Assembly (NCBI GenBank): GCA_002633005.1
Contig: NMRA01000117.1
Span: 835,483-899,482 of the forward strand
Direction: 5' to 3'
Length of the DNA stretch: 64,000 nucleotides
Source: Phoronis australis
Taxonomy: Eukaryota; Phoronida; Phoronidae
Each line of letters starts with the position of its first letter. Position 1 is the first letter of the stretch. This document shows, in pieces, positions 1 to 12,400 of the stretch. Under the pieces are notes generated by a model that did not search any database, was not told the DNA's origin, and saw only the letters and a program-made list of their open reading frames with translations. Both the position numbers and the translations under genes were made by a program.

Positions 1-709
1 TGTCAATGGATTTATACATGAACTGCTTGTGCCTTCAACCTTTAATATCAAGAACTAAGATAGTGATAACTTCACGGCAATAAAAAACTGGCTGAAATGC
101 CTTTTGAGACATAGGTAGTTGGTGTGGGAGTTGTGATTCCAGACAATAGACTGCAGGAACACTGGACTAGATTAATGTGTGGATTTAGAAACCACTGTCG
201 TCTGGAGTTAATAGTAGACAACAGTTATTGGTCATGAAAGAACATTCTTTTGCTTCAAAAATTGATTTAGTTGTGGTTTAAATCCTTTTACATCGAAGTG
301 CTCAAACAGAAGTTAATATCCTTAGTACTAACATTTTGGTTGTATTAGTATTGTTTATTAACAATAAAATAGGCAAAATTTGAAACAACGTATTTCTGTG
401 TATTATACCGATACTGGTGCCTCCATTTCTCATGAATGTTTATCTATTGATATTTATTTATTATTTAAACTTGTTTTAAAGACCGCTTAAATACATCAGT
501 GAAAGCAATGATTTCCAAGGGGCTCAGTCAGAAATATTAACGTAAAATTGACTTATAGAGATGTACAATTGAGGTACCAAGAGTATTGTATTAATTGTTG
601 ACCTTCTTTAAGGTTCCATGTTTTCAGATCCTTTGCGGACCTTGAACGTATAATGTTTGGAACCAAATTTGAACTGGGGTCTTTGATCTTGTGTGTGTTT
701 TGTACTAGA

Positions 710-957
710 TGGATCACTGAAAAACAAGGCTTGGAATTTTCCTCTTTTAAGATGATTTCCTTTTGATTTGATTTCCAGTTTCTTCTCTTTTCGTCTCTTT
801 TTATCATTATGTAGACTTTGTTCATGCAAAAGCGTTTTATTTCAGTTACATTTTACAACACAAAAAATATTTTTATCGCACAAGCCTATTTGTGGAACAA
901 TTCATCAACTGGAAATTGTATTCTTTTTTTGTCTTTGGTCATTCCAACCTCTGAAGA
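710..957 (+). repeat. Dispersed ~250 bp repeat, copy 1
   Basis: A T-rich segment running from the motif CAAGGCTTGG to GGTCATTCC. The same order of motifs (TTTCCTCTTTT, GATTTCCAGTTT, a CCTATTTGTGGAAC-like segment, GGTCATTCC) recurs in the same orientation at 7448-7710 and 8126-8390. There is no coding potential. It is an unclassified interspersed family, perhaps a degraded SINE or the 3' end of a LINE. Confidence 0.65.
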
Positions 958-1869
958 AAGTGTTGGTATATTCAGTTATATGTGCAGTAACCAAAATTTA
1001 ATATTAACATTCAACAAGTAAAGCTCCGTATAATGGCTGTTGGAACCTGCCATCTGATTTTGCCATGAATAATAGAATTTCCGGCCTGCGAGTCATTCCA
1101 AGTAATTTGAGTTTCTAAAGGCTGAGTTTTGGTGTTTAAAAATGTCACAACAGTTTTCTGGTCCTAGTGGTAATTTCGTACGGTTTTTAAAAAACGCCCA
1201 GTTGCAGATGATTTCAGCTTCTAAAATGATTGCACTTTGCTCATTTGTCACCCAAAAATAATGTATCACTGTGCTCTGCCAATCTTGTATTTGATGCTTG
1301 CAAAGAACTTCTGCCATATTGGCTTTGCGTTTTGAAACCATGGCAACTAGAACTTGTGGTGGGTGCAGCCTAATTACGTTTGTTGGAGCTATCTAGCAAA
1401 ACATCTATTCCTGTTCTCTAATTGCAGAAGGCTTAGTTGCTGCTAATAATTTTAAGTAAGACAGTTGTCATGAACTTCCAATTTTGTAGGTCTTACTTAA
1501 TTAATTAAAAACTCCTTAGATGCCAGTTCTCTAATTGCAATAAGTTTCATTATCACTAACTGCTTTAATTAGGGATCATTTTGATTGCAGAGGATGTTGT
1601 CAATAATGTGTGATTAACAATTGGCCGACTCTCTTCCCAATCTGAACAGTATACAGAGGCCTCTGCTGAAATAAGCAGTGTATAAATATTGTAGATTTTA
1701 ATAACTAAAAGAAATTTAATCTGTTCATCTGGACTACGGTATGTACCGTGGTCCAGTTGAACAGATTTATTTTCTTTGATTCTGAACTTTCCCGGATGGA
1801 TAAAGATTTACATTTCAATGTGGATTTTGTTATGCGCCCACAAAAATGTGGTAGCATGTAGTTAACCTC

Positions 1870-1975
1870 AGGAGGAGGAGGATGCAGTGTTGCATTGTGG
1901 GATAAGTGTCCACTTCCTTTTACTGAAGGTCGTGGGTTTGAGTCCCACTGGGGCACACTGCTAGACACTTGAGTC
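1870..1975 (+). repeat. tRNA-derived SINE-like module
   Basis: A good RNA polymerase III box B (GGGTTTGAGTCCC at 1934-1946) follows a poorly conserved box A region and is followed by an acceptor-like GGGGCAC. A 3' tail with an AATAAAG stretch follows near 2014. I infer a tRNA-derived SINE head, not a functional tRNA, because the cloverleaf stems are imperfect. Confidence 0.45.
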
Positions 1976-2420
1976 AGGCGTCTAGCTCCTCAGCTTGGTT
2001 TTAACTATATATTAATAAAGCATAAAAATGGTTTCAGGTGGTCAATGCAACAGGCCCACCTAAGTGGCCTGTGCACGTCTGGTATACCAATTTCATAGTG
2101 ATAAGTTGCCAAAGTCTTAAATTGATTTATGTGATGAAATATAGGTTTTTAGTCGCTTTAATATATCGAAAGTTTGGAAAAACTCTTGACTAAAGCCCGA
2201 AAATTCAATTGTCTTGTAAAAATGAATTAACTTTGAAATTTTATTTGAAGGTAACTACCAAAATGTACTGATGAAGTTGACAGCAGGTGGTGCTGATGAA
2301 ACTAAAGCAGTCTTTTAAATTATCACCTCCAAGTCCAGTGCCAATTTCACATTGCTCCATCTTAAACTCTTCTTTTGTCTAATTGCATGCTTGTGTTGTT
2401 TTCATCAGCAGTAATATGAG

Positions 2421-2850
2421 CTCTTTCACATGGAGACAGTCTGTTCTTTATGTGTTGTGTAAGCTCTTTCACATGGAGACAGTCTTTTCTTCATGTGTTG
2501 TACAGGGTCTTTCACATGGAGACAGTCTGTTCTGTATGTGTTGTATAAGCTCTTTCACGTGGAGACAGCCTGTTTTTTATGTGTTGTATAAGGTTTTTCA
2601 CATGGAGACAGTCTGTTCTTCATGTGTTGTATAGGCTCCTTCACATGGAGACAGTCTGTTCTGTATGTGTTGTATAAGCTCTTTCACGTGGAGACAGCCT
2701 GTTCTTTATGTGTTGTATAAGGTTTTTCACATGGAGACAGTCTGTTCTTCATGTGTTGTATAGGCTCTTTCACATGGAGACAGTCTGTTCTCTATGTGTT
2801 GTATAAGTTCTTTCACGTGGAGACAGCCTGTTCTTTATGTGTTGTATGAG
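2421..2850. repeat. 43-bp minisatellite, ~10 units
   Basis: Ten direct copies of a 43-bp unit containing CTCTTTCACATGGAGACAGT followed by CTGTTCTTTATGTGTTGTAT. Units differ by a few substitutions (CACATGG/CACGTGG, TTCTTTA/TTCTGTA), and the variants alternate in a pattern suggesting a higher-order dimer. An open frame across it is a by-product of the repeat. Confidence 0.9.
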
Positions 2851-4657
2851 CTTTTTAAGCCGGATTTAAACCTGCTGTGAGTCACGAAAATAAACTTTTG
2901 ATTTAGTCCACTTACTGCTATGAAATTGTTCGTAGTCAACTTTGAATTCGTTATTGCGTAAAGCAAGGCTCTAGAGGTTGGCTGGTCATGGCGTGTCATT
3001 TTATGCATTGTGCATTGTTTCAATGAATAACAAACCATCGCTTCTTCCAAACCCAGTAATTACTTTCCATATGAGTAAGGAAAACTTGTGATCAGCTTTA
3101 TGGTGGTACGTGGTCCCACCTTTCTATCGCAAAACCCCTTTCTTTCCTGCTAAGTCTTTGGTAGCAACATCAGATTTTCTCCTTGTTCTGGGAATTAATC
3201 ACCAGATGGCATAGTTGATTGGCACAGTCTGAATTAAATACAAGATTGTGTTGCATGACATGACTTCTGGCAACTTCTCCCATTGCAGTGGACTTAACCT
3301 TTTCCAGTGCAGGGAAGTTACACAACTCCGGAGTTTCATCAACCTATTTTGAGAGAAGTTGCGATGACTCTTTAAGTCCGGGAGTCACACTTTCCCACTG
3401 ATTGAAACCCAGCAAAACATTGAGTTGCAGAGTCAACGGGGAAAGTGACATTGAATACAAAATTCCCTTCTTGGACGGCAAGGAGCTTTACAGCTACTTA
3501 AAAGGGTTAATAAGGCAGCGCCTTCAATAAAAAAAACTTTGATTTTGTCCAATTACGGTGTTATAAAATCTGCCTCATCTTGTTAGTTTAGATATGATTT
3601 CTAGGCGGCAGAAGAATTGACAGCTCATTATTGCTTCACATCAGATTCATGATGTTTGCGGGTTAGTTTCAGTTGTCTAAGCAGTATCAGGATGAGGCTT
3701 TCCTGGGAATTTCTTGTACCCAATTTCAGTTCAAACAAGCATTTGTATCAGGGTAACTAAATTGTTCTCGTCCCATTTAGATTAGTGAGATGCCTATCTT
3801 TGTAACATATTTCAAACACATCTGAAAATGATCAATCTACAGAGGTACCAAAATTTTGAAATAGATAAAAAATTAGTTTAAACATTTGTCACAGTAACCT
3901 AAAAATGGCATCAAAGTCACCAAGTTTGTTGTCATCTAAAGATGCCCCCAATTTAGTGCAAAATATTAACAAAACCTGAAATACTGTGCGAAGAGGCTGA
4001 GCATAAGACAAAACTTCATTTTCTTGCTGTGGCCTTGAAAGTGATATTAAGGTCACCAAAAGGGACTAGAACCTGGAGATGCCTTACCTACATCTTCAGT
4101 TGATACAACGTAATTATAAAGCTCTCATCTTGAGATTTCATGCCAATATGCGATTTACAAGGGCAAATGCACCTGTGAAGAAAACTGATTTTTTAACATA
4201 CGTTCTGGCGCAAAGCTGTTTGTATGTAGAAACAGTTTGTGCAAGACCTCTCAAAATCCTGCGAGTGAAAGTTTTGTGTTCTATCCTAACTGGCAAACAT
4301 GAAGTGATTGGTCAGTACAGTTGGAATGTTGAATTGTGGGATTAAGCTATGGTACAGAACTAACCGTTTCCATTCTACAAGTGAAGATTTTTCGTCACAT
4401 GTGCAAGCTCAATGTCTTGTGTTACAGAAGGCAGCCCTGGCGTTTACTTGAACCAGCATGTTTTTGCATTATTTTTGTTGAGAATTTTGTGACCATGGTA
4501 TATAGAAGGGCTGACTTTTGACAAATTTGAATGAATATGCCTGTGCCCCAGTAACTTAATCTTCCTGTGGGTGTGCAATTTTTTCATGAAAGTTGTCCAT
4601 TTTGGTCACTTGAGTTAATGCATTAATTTGAGTAACATTTCTGTGGTTTTGTTTCAG

Positions 4658-4721
4658 TTTGAGAAAACAGCTGATCACTTGTTTGAAGCCTCCTTTCATG
4701 GTCAACGAGACACTATTTGTG
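4658..4721 (+). CDS. POLR3A: POLR3A penultimate visible exon
   Basis: A 64-nt exon preceded by the acceptor GTTTTGTTTCAG and followed by the donor GTAAGA. It starts in phase 0 and ends in phase 1. It encodes the conserved [11 protein letters not shown] segment of RPC1, and no competing ORF gives a family match. Confidence 0.9.
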
Positions 4722-5065
4722 GTAAGATCATTATTCTTCCAGTCTATTGTGGGGTGTATGCTTGTATGAATGCCTCAACCAAAAGGAAGCATTATGCTTT
4801 TGAAATGTTATGCATTTTAAGTTTTTTCTGCTGGCACAAGTGTATTGGCACTAATTTAGCAGTATTTACCCAAGTTATGGCGATCAGTGAAGACATCATA
4901 TCTTGATGGACATTATTTTGTAAGGGTGCTAAATGTGTGTGGAATTTGTTTAACAGTCTCATTTCCCTTACAGGGGTCAGCGAGTGCATTATTATGGGTA
5001 TACCAATGAGTATTGGAACAGGGATATTCAAGCTGCTCCATAGATATCCTTTGTGTAACAGCTAG
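4658..5065 (+). CDS. POLR3A: RNA polymerase III subunit RPC1, 3' end (partial)
   Basis: C-terminal end of the largest subunit of RNA polymerase III, the nuclear enzyme that makes tRNA, 5S rRNA and other small RNAs. Two exons are visible, 4658-4721 and 4974-5065, joined across a phase-1 intron with canonical GT-AG ends. The product contains [19 protein letters not shown] and then [18 protein letters not shown], which are nearly identical to the end of human RPC1 (established family knowledge). The second exon runs into a stop at 5063-5065 after KLLHR plus five unrelated residues, whereas RPC1 normally continues about 25 residues. Either a further exon was missed (a weak GT lies at 5053) or the tail is truncated here. 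The gene converges on XRCC5. Identity is very secure; the last residues are not. Confidence 0.93.
4974..5065 (+). CDS. POLR3A: POLR3A last visible exon
   Basis: Preceded by the acceptor TTTCCCTTACAG. It encodes [17 protein letters not shown], the near-invariant C-terminal loop of RPC1. The annotated end is the first in-frame stop. The final residues (after KLLHR) do not resemble the family, so the true 3' boundary may be a splice donor upstream of this stop. Confidence 0.8.
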
Positions 5066-5828
5066 TGGCTGTAAAATGCCACCGCAGGCATTACTTACCT
5101 GGTGAGGGGTACAGCATGTAATGACTTACATATTTCTGATTTGTAAGGGAAATGTTGAATGTATTAGGCAATAGGTGATTTGTAGAGACTTGATAGCAAA
5201 CAATTATAAAAATCTGTTGAATTTGTAGTTTGAAATGGGTGACATGCAGCTGGCTTTGTTTTTACATGACCTGGATTTCAAGAAATGTATAATTTGGCTC
5301 AAGTTTCTGGGTTCTCTGCCAACTGGGATGAGGATTTTCCTTCTCGTGTAACGTTTTGGGTATTTTGCATCTTGGGTATGACCTTGGTTTTGGGGCTCCA
5401 ATTTGGGTATCATTTTGGCTCCTGCAGGTGCCCAGGGTACATTCAGGTATTGTCTTGGATAGGTAAACAAAAAGATGTGGGGAAGTGATGGCAATGTGCA
5501 GAGGTGCCCTCCACCCATTGTGTTGTAAAGAACCACACCTACTAAAATCTGACTGATAGTGACTCAAGTTGCAGTTGGAATGTCCAAATAGGTCTTTTTC
5601 AAGACAACACAGTATAATTGCTTTTGCCAACCTCATAAAACAGAAGTTCATTTTATGTTCTATGTGACCATTCAGCTTTTTTTAGTCACGTTAAACCTAT
5701 GTTTTCTGTAAAGTTTTGATTTAGGCCACTTACCATTCTGAGCTTGGCCTCAAGCCGTTCCTTAGTCAAATTAACTGTGATTTCTGAGCTTGGACAAATT
5801 TGAAGTTTTGCTTTTTATTCTCATTAAA

Positions 5829-5945
5829 CTCAGATTGACCTGAAGGGAACAGACAGTCAGTTGTCCGCTCAGATTGACCTGAAGGGAACGGACAGTCAGT
5901 TGTCCGCTCAGATTGACCTGAAGAGAACAGACAGTCAGTTGTCCA
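5829..5945. repeat. 39-bp tandem repeat, 3 units
   Basis: Three head-to-tail copies of a 39-bp unit beginning CTCAGATTGACCTGAAG and ending GTCAGTTGTCC, with two or three substitutions between copies. It is non-coding. Confidence 0.9.
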
Positions 5946-7447
5946 CGAGCCCAGAGATCATTTCTAACCTGAGTAAAGAACTACTACTGGACCAATATTG
6001 CAGGTAGCCTGAATAAAACTTTCTTGACAGGAAGCAGGGGTTCAACACTACTTGAAAAAATTGAGTATTGTTCTGCGTTTGCAAACTTAGTAATCCTTAA
6101 TCACAGTTCACAGCAGAGAGAGAAGACACAGTTCACAGGGGCTTGCTGTTTGATACACCAGAGTTTCACATCCCCGAGGCAACATAGCAACATTTTTAAA
6201 AAAATTGTTGTGTTGAAAGTTTGTGTTACTACTGTAGCATTTCTAATAAATTATTTCAAAATTTTCCCCAATAGATTTTCTGGCGTCCTAGTGTTTTCCA
6301 CGAAGATCTCATTTATAAATTTTAAACTACTTTCAGTGTGGATGAGTGCCCCTGTGTTTGCAGTTAAAAACTGGTGTAACAGAGCACACAAATATCCATA
6401 CAGCACTTCCAGTATGTTTGAGGTATTTATTTACTCAAAATATTTATTTCGTAAAAAATACATGAACGGTACTGAATGCTCATTGCTCATTCAGTAGAAA
6501 CAGACGTCAACTTTAAGAGTTACTACCAATTTCACCAACACTCGACAGTTATTAAAGAAATGCCTTGTCATGAAAAATGTATGGCCAAAATGAAAATGAA
6601 TTCTGACGTGTTTTATCTGGTGCCATCCAGCTTGGCGTATTGATAGGGTGGTCTCACATTTGCATCAGCTGAAAAGTAAAATGTAAAGCCATTAGACTGG
6701 TGCCAGAGCTTGTGAACTATTCAAGATTTTCTGATACTGTATTTCCACAGTATCTGGGCATAGAATGAAATGACACCGCTCGACACGACCAGTGTCAGTT
6801 CCTATTCACAAGGCAACCTCAAAAACCACCATTGCATAACTTACTGACACTACACACAGTCAAATTTACAATACATGAAAGATGTAAGTCATTGTCCAAG
6901 TGTGATTGCGATAGATGCATGAGCAAAATCCTTTGAAACAAAATGTCCAGGCACAACCTTCCATACCTCAACAATAGGTGCCAAGTTGACACTGTGGTAG
7001 TTAAATATTTGCACAACCTCTGTTCATTTGCATATAATTGAGCTATGTTAAGAGTGTCAAATGGTTATTATTTAACATGAATATTAAATAGTTATTACTA
7101 TACATGAATATTAACTGTTGAACCTAATGTAACCATAAACACTAGACAACAAATAAAAAACCTGTTTTGGTATTTCCAAGAAATTCAACCCAGTGAACAG
7201 TACCAAATTTAGTGCTTATGAGTAATAACAATAAAGACATAAGTAGTTTAGAACAAGAGAGGCGTAATTACCAAGTAAACCTGATTGCTAAAGCCACGCA
7301 CCGTACCACTGACTTGGCAACTCATTGGAGACACAACTTTAACTTCCTTCGCCACAGAGATAATAACTCTTGGGCTGTCTCCTGTGAGTCCATGCATTCT
7401 TGAATGATGTTTAGGTAAATAAATAAGGTATTTCTGGAAAACCTAAG

Positions 7448-7710
7448 AATCAAGGCTTGGACATTCCTATTTTAAGAGGATTTCCTCTTTTTGGTTTCCA
7501 TTTCCTCTCATTTGATTTCCAGTTTCCTCTTTTTGGACTCTTTTTTTATCATTATTTTTACTTTATTCGTGCAAGAATGTTTATTTCTTTTAAATTTTAC
7601 TACAGAAACGAATATGTCTATCACAGAAGCCTAAACATTTGTAGAACGATACATCACCTGGAAAATTTTCCTTATTTTGTCATTGGTCATTCAAAGCCCT
7701 GATGAATGCA
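7448..7710 (+). repeat. Dispersed ~250 bp repeat, copy 2
   Basis: Second member of the family seen at 710-957, same orientation, sharing CAAGGCTTGG at the left and GGTCATTC at the right. The copies are diverged, so this is an old family. Confidence 0.65.
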
Positions 7711-8125
7711 GAGTGCAAGATGCACGACTCGTATGTTCCAAAATTACAGTGAACATCGCTTTAGCATACTGGATTTGGTAGAGCAAGTCATATTCACGGT
7801 AATTATGGTGAAATGACGCAATAAGAGTTTTGCATAATCTTCCCAGAACAATGGGGCAATTACTGGAAAATTACGTCTTGTTGTGTAACACCTTACTACA
7901 ATAATTGTAATCTGCTCCAGGTAATACCTCATTACCATAATTTTGTGGTATTCTTGACACTGCTAGGAAACATGCCTCATGCATAACACATTGCGTTTTC
8001 TGCACCAATCACTTCTTGTAATTCTCCAAGACAGTCTAACAACAAACTCACGCCTCGAATTCAAGTGTTCGCTTTCAAGGATGTAAAAAAAAAATGTACA
8101 TTGTATAACTGAGCTACTGAACCTA

Positions 8126-8390
8126 TCAGGGATTGGAGTTTTCCTCTTTCATGAGGATTTCCTCTTTTTTGGTTTTAATTTCCTCTCAATTTGATTAATT
8201 TTCAGTTTCCTCTTTTTTCATCTCTTTTTATCCTTATTTTGACTTTATTCAAACAAAAACATTTCTTGCAGTTAATTTTTATTATGCAAAAATTATTTCT
8301 ATCACATAAGCCTATTTATTTGTGGAACGATACATCACCTGGAAAACTTTCCTATTTGTCATGGGTCATTCCAAGCCCTGCCTAATGCCA
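8126..8390 (+). repeat. Dispersed ~250 bp repeat, copy 3
   Basis: Third copy, only ~420 bp after copy 2. It shares the TTTCCTCTTT runs, CCTATTTATTTGTGGAACG, CATCACCTGGAAAA and GGTCATTCCAAGCCCTG with the other copies. Confidence 0.65.
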
Positions 8391-9047
8391 ACAAATGACC
8401 TGGCTCTTTGAACCTACCATTGGATTCCCACAAGCTGTCTTATAGGTACACAATGTCTCTTTAAGTGGGATGCAGTTCACATTCTATTTTTGGCTTAGAA
8501 TTAAATTACAAATATAAGAATATCTCCAGTTCCCTATACAATCAAACTGAAGACATTTGGGATGTCACTGCCACCATCTGCTAAGTTAAGTCTAAGTGTG
8601 TTTCCCTTCTTGGAGCTGGACATATACTAAGTACCTTTACAAGTTTGATGGTAAGGAAACCTTTTTTACTATCAATGATTATATGCTGGTTTTAAGATTG
8701 GTACAAGAAAAACTTCACAAACATAATTAAAAAAATTAAAAAAAAACAATTGTGGATAAAAATTATATCGATGTCGACCTTTTTCATCCAGGGCAAATGA
8801 AATTTAGAGTTGTGAATTAATTATAATGTCGAAAAAAGGTTTTAATTAGGCCAGCACTGTTGACCTACTTATGCTTCAACAGCTGTCTGACTCTAAGGCC
8901 CCAGACATGTTTGCATTGTCAGGTGGAACAAGCTATTTTTACTAATATAGTAGCCAGGCTGGAATGAGTCAATTTATAAAAAGCAGAAAGACAAATATCC
9001 ATGCTACCACTACAGAGATACTGAAGTCAGCAGGTGTTTGTGAAACA

Positions 9048-9264
9048 TTATACTCCCAACACAACCGAGCTAGATCCATTATACTCCCAACACAACCGAG
9101 CTAGATCCATTATACTCCCAACACAATTGAGCTATATCCATTATACTCCCAACACAATTGAGCTAGATCCATTATACTCCCAACACAATTGAGCTATATC
9201 CATTATACTCCCAACACAATTGAGCTAGATCCATTATACTCCCAACACAATTGAGCTATATCCA
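9048..9264. repeat. 31-bp minisatellite, 7 units
   Basis: Seven exact-length copies (7 x 31 = 217 bp) of a unit containing TTATACTCCCAACACAA then GAGCTAGATCC. Units differ at CCGAG/TTGAG and CTAGAT/CTATAT. The right-most unit overlaps the apparent stop codon of the XRCC5 terminal ORF on the other strand. Confidence 0.95.
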
Positions 9265-9434
9265 GTTCCGCAATAGATCAACAGTCATATAACTCACCAG
9301 GTCATCTGCATCTGCCTCTTCCTCTACAGGGGGTTCTTCCTGTCTGTTCACCTCGGCCTTCAAGAATGCATCCGCCTCTTCTTTTGTAACAGAACTATCC
9401 TCACTCTCCATTTTACTGATTAGGGTAAGTTTTT
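9256..9434 (-). CDS. XRCC5: XRCC5 coding exon 18 and C-terminal tail
   Basis: Begins after TTTCAG in phase 1. Encodes LTLISKMESEDSSVTKEEAD, an acidic stretch and DADDL, matching human [20 protein letters not shown] and VDDL. Immediately after DDL the sequence is GTGAGT, a perfect donor (9292-9297). The exon therefore probably ends at 9298, with a few terminal residues (human LDMI) in an unfound downstream micro-exon. If unspliced, translation adds 13 non-conserved residues and stops at 9256-9258. Confidence 0.85.
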
Positions 9435-12400
9435 CTGAAATCATAGTCGTTCGTGTGACCCAAAGTTGCCAGTGTTGGACACAGATATACACATATATCT
9501 TACCAAAGAAATACAACAGTCACTACCGCTAAAACTGGTACAACTACTACAGACTATTACTGTTATTATAAGTCCCTAATACAAAAGTCACTATCGCTGT
9601 AACCGGTACAACTACTACAGACTATTACGGTTATTATACACTCCTAATAGAAGCCTTAACAACATATTGCTACTGGTAGGAATACGAGACCAGGAAGGGT
9701 AAAAAAGCTAAACGATTTCTTGACGTTTTTCCAAAAGCGAATGCAGAAATACATCTGTCAAACTGGGAAATCAATATAGTTAATGTCATTAGAAAGAGTA
9801 GACATTTTTTCACAAACAATAACTGCTTAATCTTTGAAAATGACTACTTCATCGCACGTTCCTGGAAAATCCCACAATCATGTCCCGGATAAGGTATAGA
9901 TGGTACTACAATCAAATTAGTTTCTTTCCCTTAATCAAAAATTACCCAGAGCGTGTGAAATCTGCAACAGCTTGTTGATAGTCAGATCGGTACAAATTTG
10001 TCATCATGTATCGTCAGCTTCAAAGGAACACATCTACCAAATTTCTTTAAAGTGTTTAAAATCATCAATTTCATATCAAAAACACCAAAAAAAAAAACCC
10101 ACCAGTCGACCAGCTGTCAAATTAGAACACCTGCAAACACTAACTGACGAAATGTTAATAAGCTGAACTCGAGGTATTACCATTTATTGGTCAAAACATC
10201 TATGTAAAATCTGGACAACCAACCACAGCACAAGTCATCCTCCATTGTGTTTCGTGTGAAGTTATTCAATATTGCTGTTTGTTTATGGTATCATAATATC
10301 ATAAGGAATGTCGAGGCATTGTGTATGTGGTGGTTGTGACCACTTAGTATTTGACCACACTGTAGGTCTTTTCACTTTCCTCCGGAACATCAGAGAAGCG
10401 TGGATATGGCACAAGTTTGTACAAGAAACTCACGTGTTGGTGGACATGACACACTGGCGCTGGGTACGATCATGCGTCACACTCATGTTCATGGAATTAA
10501 GAAGCTTTAAACTGAAGTCACTTTTACTTTCTCATTCTTGGGGTTATTGAATTCATGATTGTGATATGCAGTGCTGTTCAGGAATGTCTAACGATGCTGA
10601 CAATATAGTCACTTGTCAAAACAAAGAAACGGTGGTTTTAAGCATATTATTAAGATCCTACAAGGTGTTTAGGAATTACAGCAACAGATGTCGTACGCCC
10701 AGGCAATATACACCTATCTATAATTATGTGAGCGCATAAAAACTAAAATTGCCACTAGGGGGCACAACAGTAGTCCAATCTGTCTGAAAATTGGTACATA
10801 TGGTTCCATTCATGATAGGAGCATGGCTGCACATTTTAGAAACATCCATCAGGGGGTTTTGGAGATACAGCAGCGTATTCAAGACAGATAGACTATGATG
10901 ACGATGTAATGCGCCCACATATATATCTGTGGGTTGATAAAAATGGACTGGGAATGCTGTGAAAGATGTCGGATTCCGTAAATTCCGTCCATTTCCGTTA
11001 TCACGGAAAACTGGGGCCTCTTTTTAAAGTCACGTTAACCATCATAAACTTCTGGACTTGGTCGACCATAGTGCAGTATATACCCACTGTGCATCACTTA
11101 CCGGACACTATCATTTGCCAGAAGTCATTCCTGCTGTTGGTTGACAGAGACTCCTTCAGAGTTCGCAGACTGTGATTAAACAATGCAGACTCCATGTTCT
11201 ATAAGGTACAATAAGACAAAATGTTATGACCTCACCTTATAGGTCACTTGACTTACGATGACATTTAGTACGGGGGGGATGCAATTTATCAACTGTTCCT
11301 ATTCCCGAAACATCTGTTTCCAACTCTACTGAAAACAAATGAGACAGTGCATCTTTAACTGCCCCATTAATTTAATGGTTTAATTATGTAGCAGAGGGGG
11401 GCAGACTCTGAATGGTTTAATTATGTAGCAGAGGGGGGCAGACTCTGAATGGTTTAATTATGTAGCAGAGGGGGGCAGACTCTGAACGGTTTAATTATGT
11501 AGCAGAGGGGGACAGACTCTGAATGGTTTAATTATGTAGCAGAGGGGGGCAGACTCTGAATGGTTTAATTATGTAGCAGAGGGGGGCAGACTCTGAATGG
11601 TTTAATTATGTAGCAGAGGGGGGCAGACTCTGAATGGTTTAATTATGTAGCAGAGGGGGNNNNNNNNNNNNNNNNNNNNNNNNNNNNNNNNNNNNNNNNN
11701 NNNNNNNNNNNNNNNNNNNNNNNNNNNNNNNNNNNNNNNNNNNNNNNNNNNNNNNNNNNNNNNNNNNNNNNNNNNNNNNNNNNNNNNNNNNNNNNNNNNN
11801 NNNNNNNNNNNNNNNNNNNNNNNNNNNNNNNNNNNNNNNNNNNNNNNNNNNNNNNNNNNNNNNNNNNNNNNNNNNNNNNNNNNNNNNNNNNNNNNNNNNN
11901 NNNNNNNNNNNNNNNNNNNNNNNNNNNNNNNNNNNNNNNNNNNNNNNNNNNNNNNNNNNNNNNNNNNNNNNNNNNNNNNNNNNTTTAATTATGTAGCAGA
12001 GGGGGGCAGACTCTGAATGGTTTAATTATGCAGCAGAGGGGGCAGACTCTGAATGGTTTAATTATGTAGCAGAGGGGGGCAGACTCTGAATACCATACAT
12101 ACATAGACAACAGAAGCCAACAGGTTGAAAAACAACAGCAAAATCCTCATGGAGAATGGATTCAGATTTAATGCCAAGTCACAATTTGTAACATCTCAAC
12201 ATTTCCAAAATGTCACAGAGAATTCACAGTTCTTTGGTCAGCTCAACTTTGCTTTTGTCACACAATACTTGTCAGTCATAACGGTGAATTCTATAATTTG
12301 TGGAAAAGAAGCGATCATTTGATACAACATAAAGTAACTGCAAACCCAACAAAACACCAACAGCCTACTCGGCTCAACAAATTTCTCACATTTTGTCATA

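Larger units (their letters stand above)
1..4657. other. POLR3A upstream intron, no exon recognised
   Basis: The first recognisable POLR3A exon begins at 4658 with a pyrimidine-rich acceptor, so the DNA before it is probably its upstream intron. I looked for the conserved preceding segment of RPC1 (the stretch ending just before SFEKTADHL) and did not find it, so earlier exons probably lie outside the window. The stretch holds a dispersed repeat at 710-957, a tRNA-like SINE module near 1870-1975 and a 43-bp minisatellite at 2421-2850. The remaining short ORFs look like noise. Confidence 0.6.
5066..9047. other. Convergent intergenic region POLR3A-XRCC5
   Basis: No exon can be supported on either strand. 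The region holds a three-unit 39-bp repeat (5829-5945), two copies of the ~250 bp dispersed repeat (7448-7710, 8126-8390) and AT-rich unique DNA. The 157-codon + frame at 6024-6497 has no recognisable domain and no splice or codon evidence. The missing terminal micro-exon of XRCC5 (see that gene) should lie somewhere here on the - strand, but I could not place it. Confidence 0.55.

Noticed and set aside
6024-6497. 157-codon + frame
   Set aside because: No domain, no flanking splice or promoter evidence, and composition like the surrounding intergenic DNA.
9048-9264. CRISPR-like array (also considered at 2421-2850 and 13417-13842)
   Set aside because: Units are contiguous without unique spacers, and the host is an animal: these are minisatellites.
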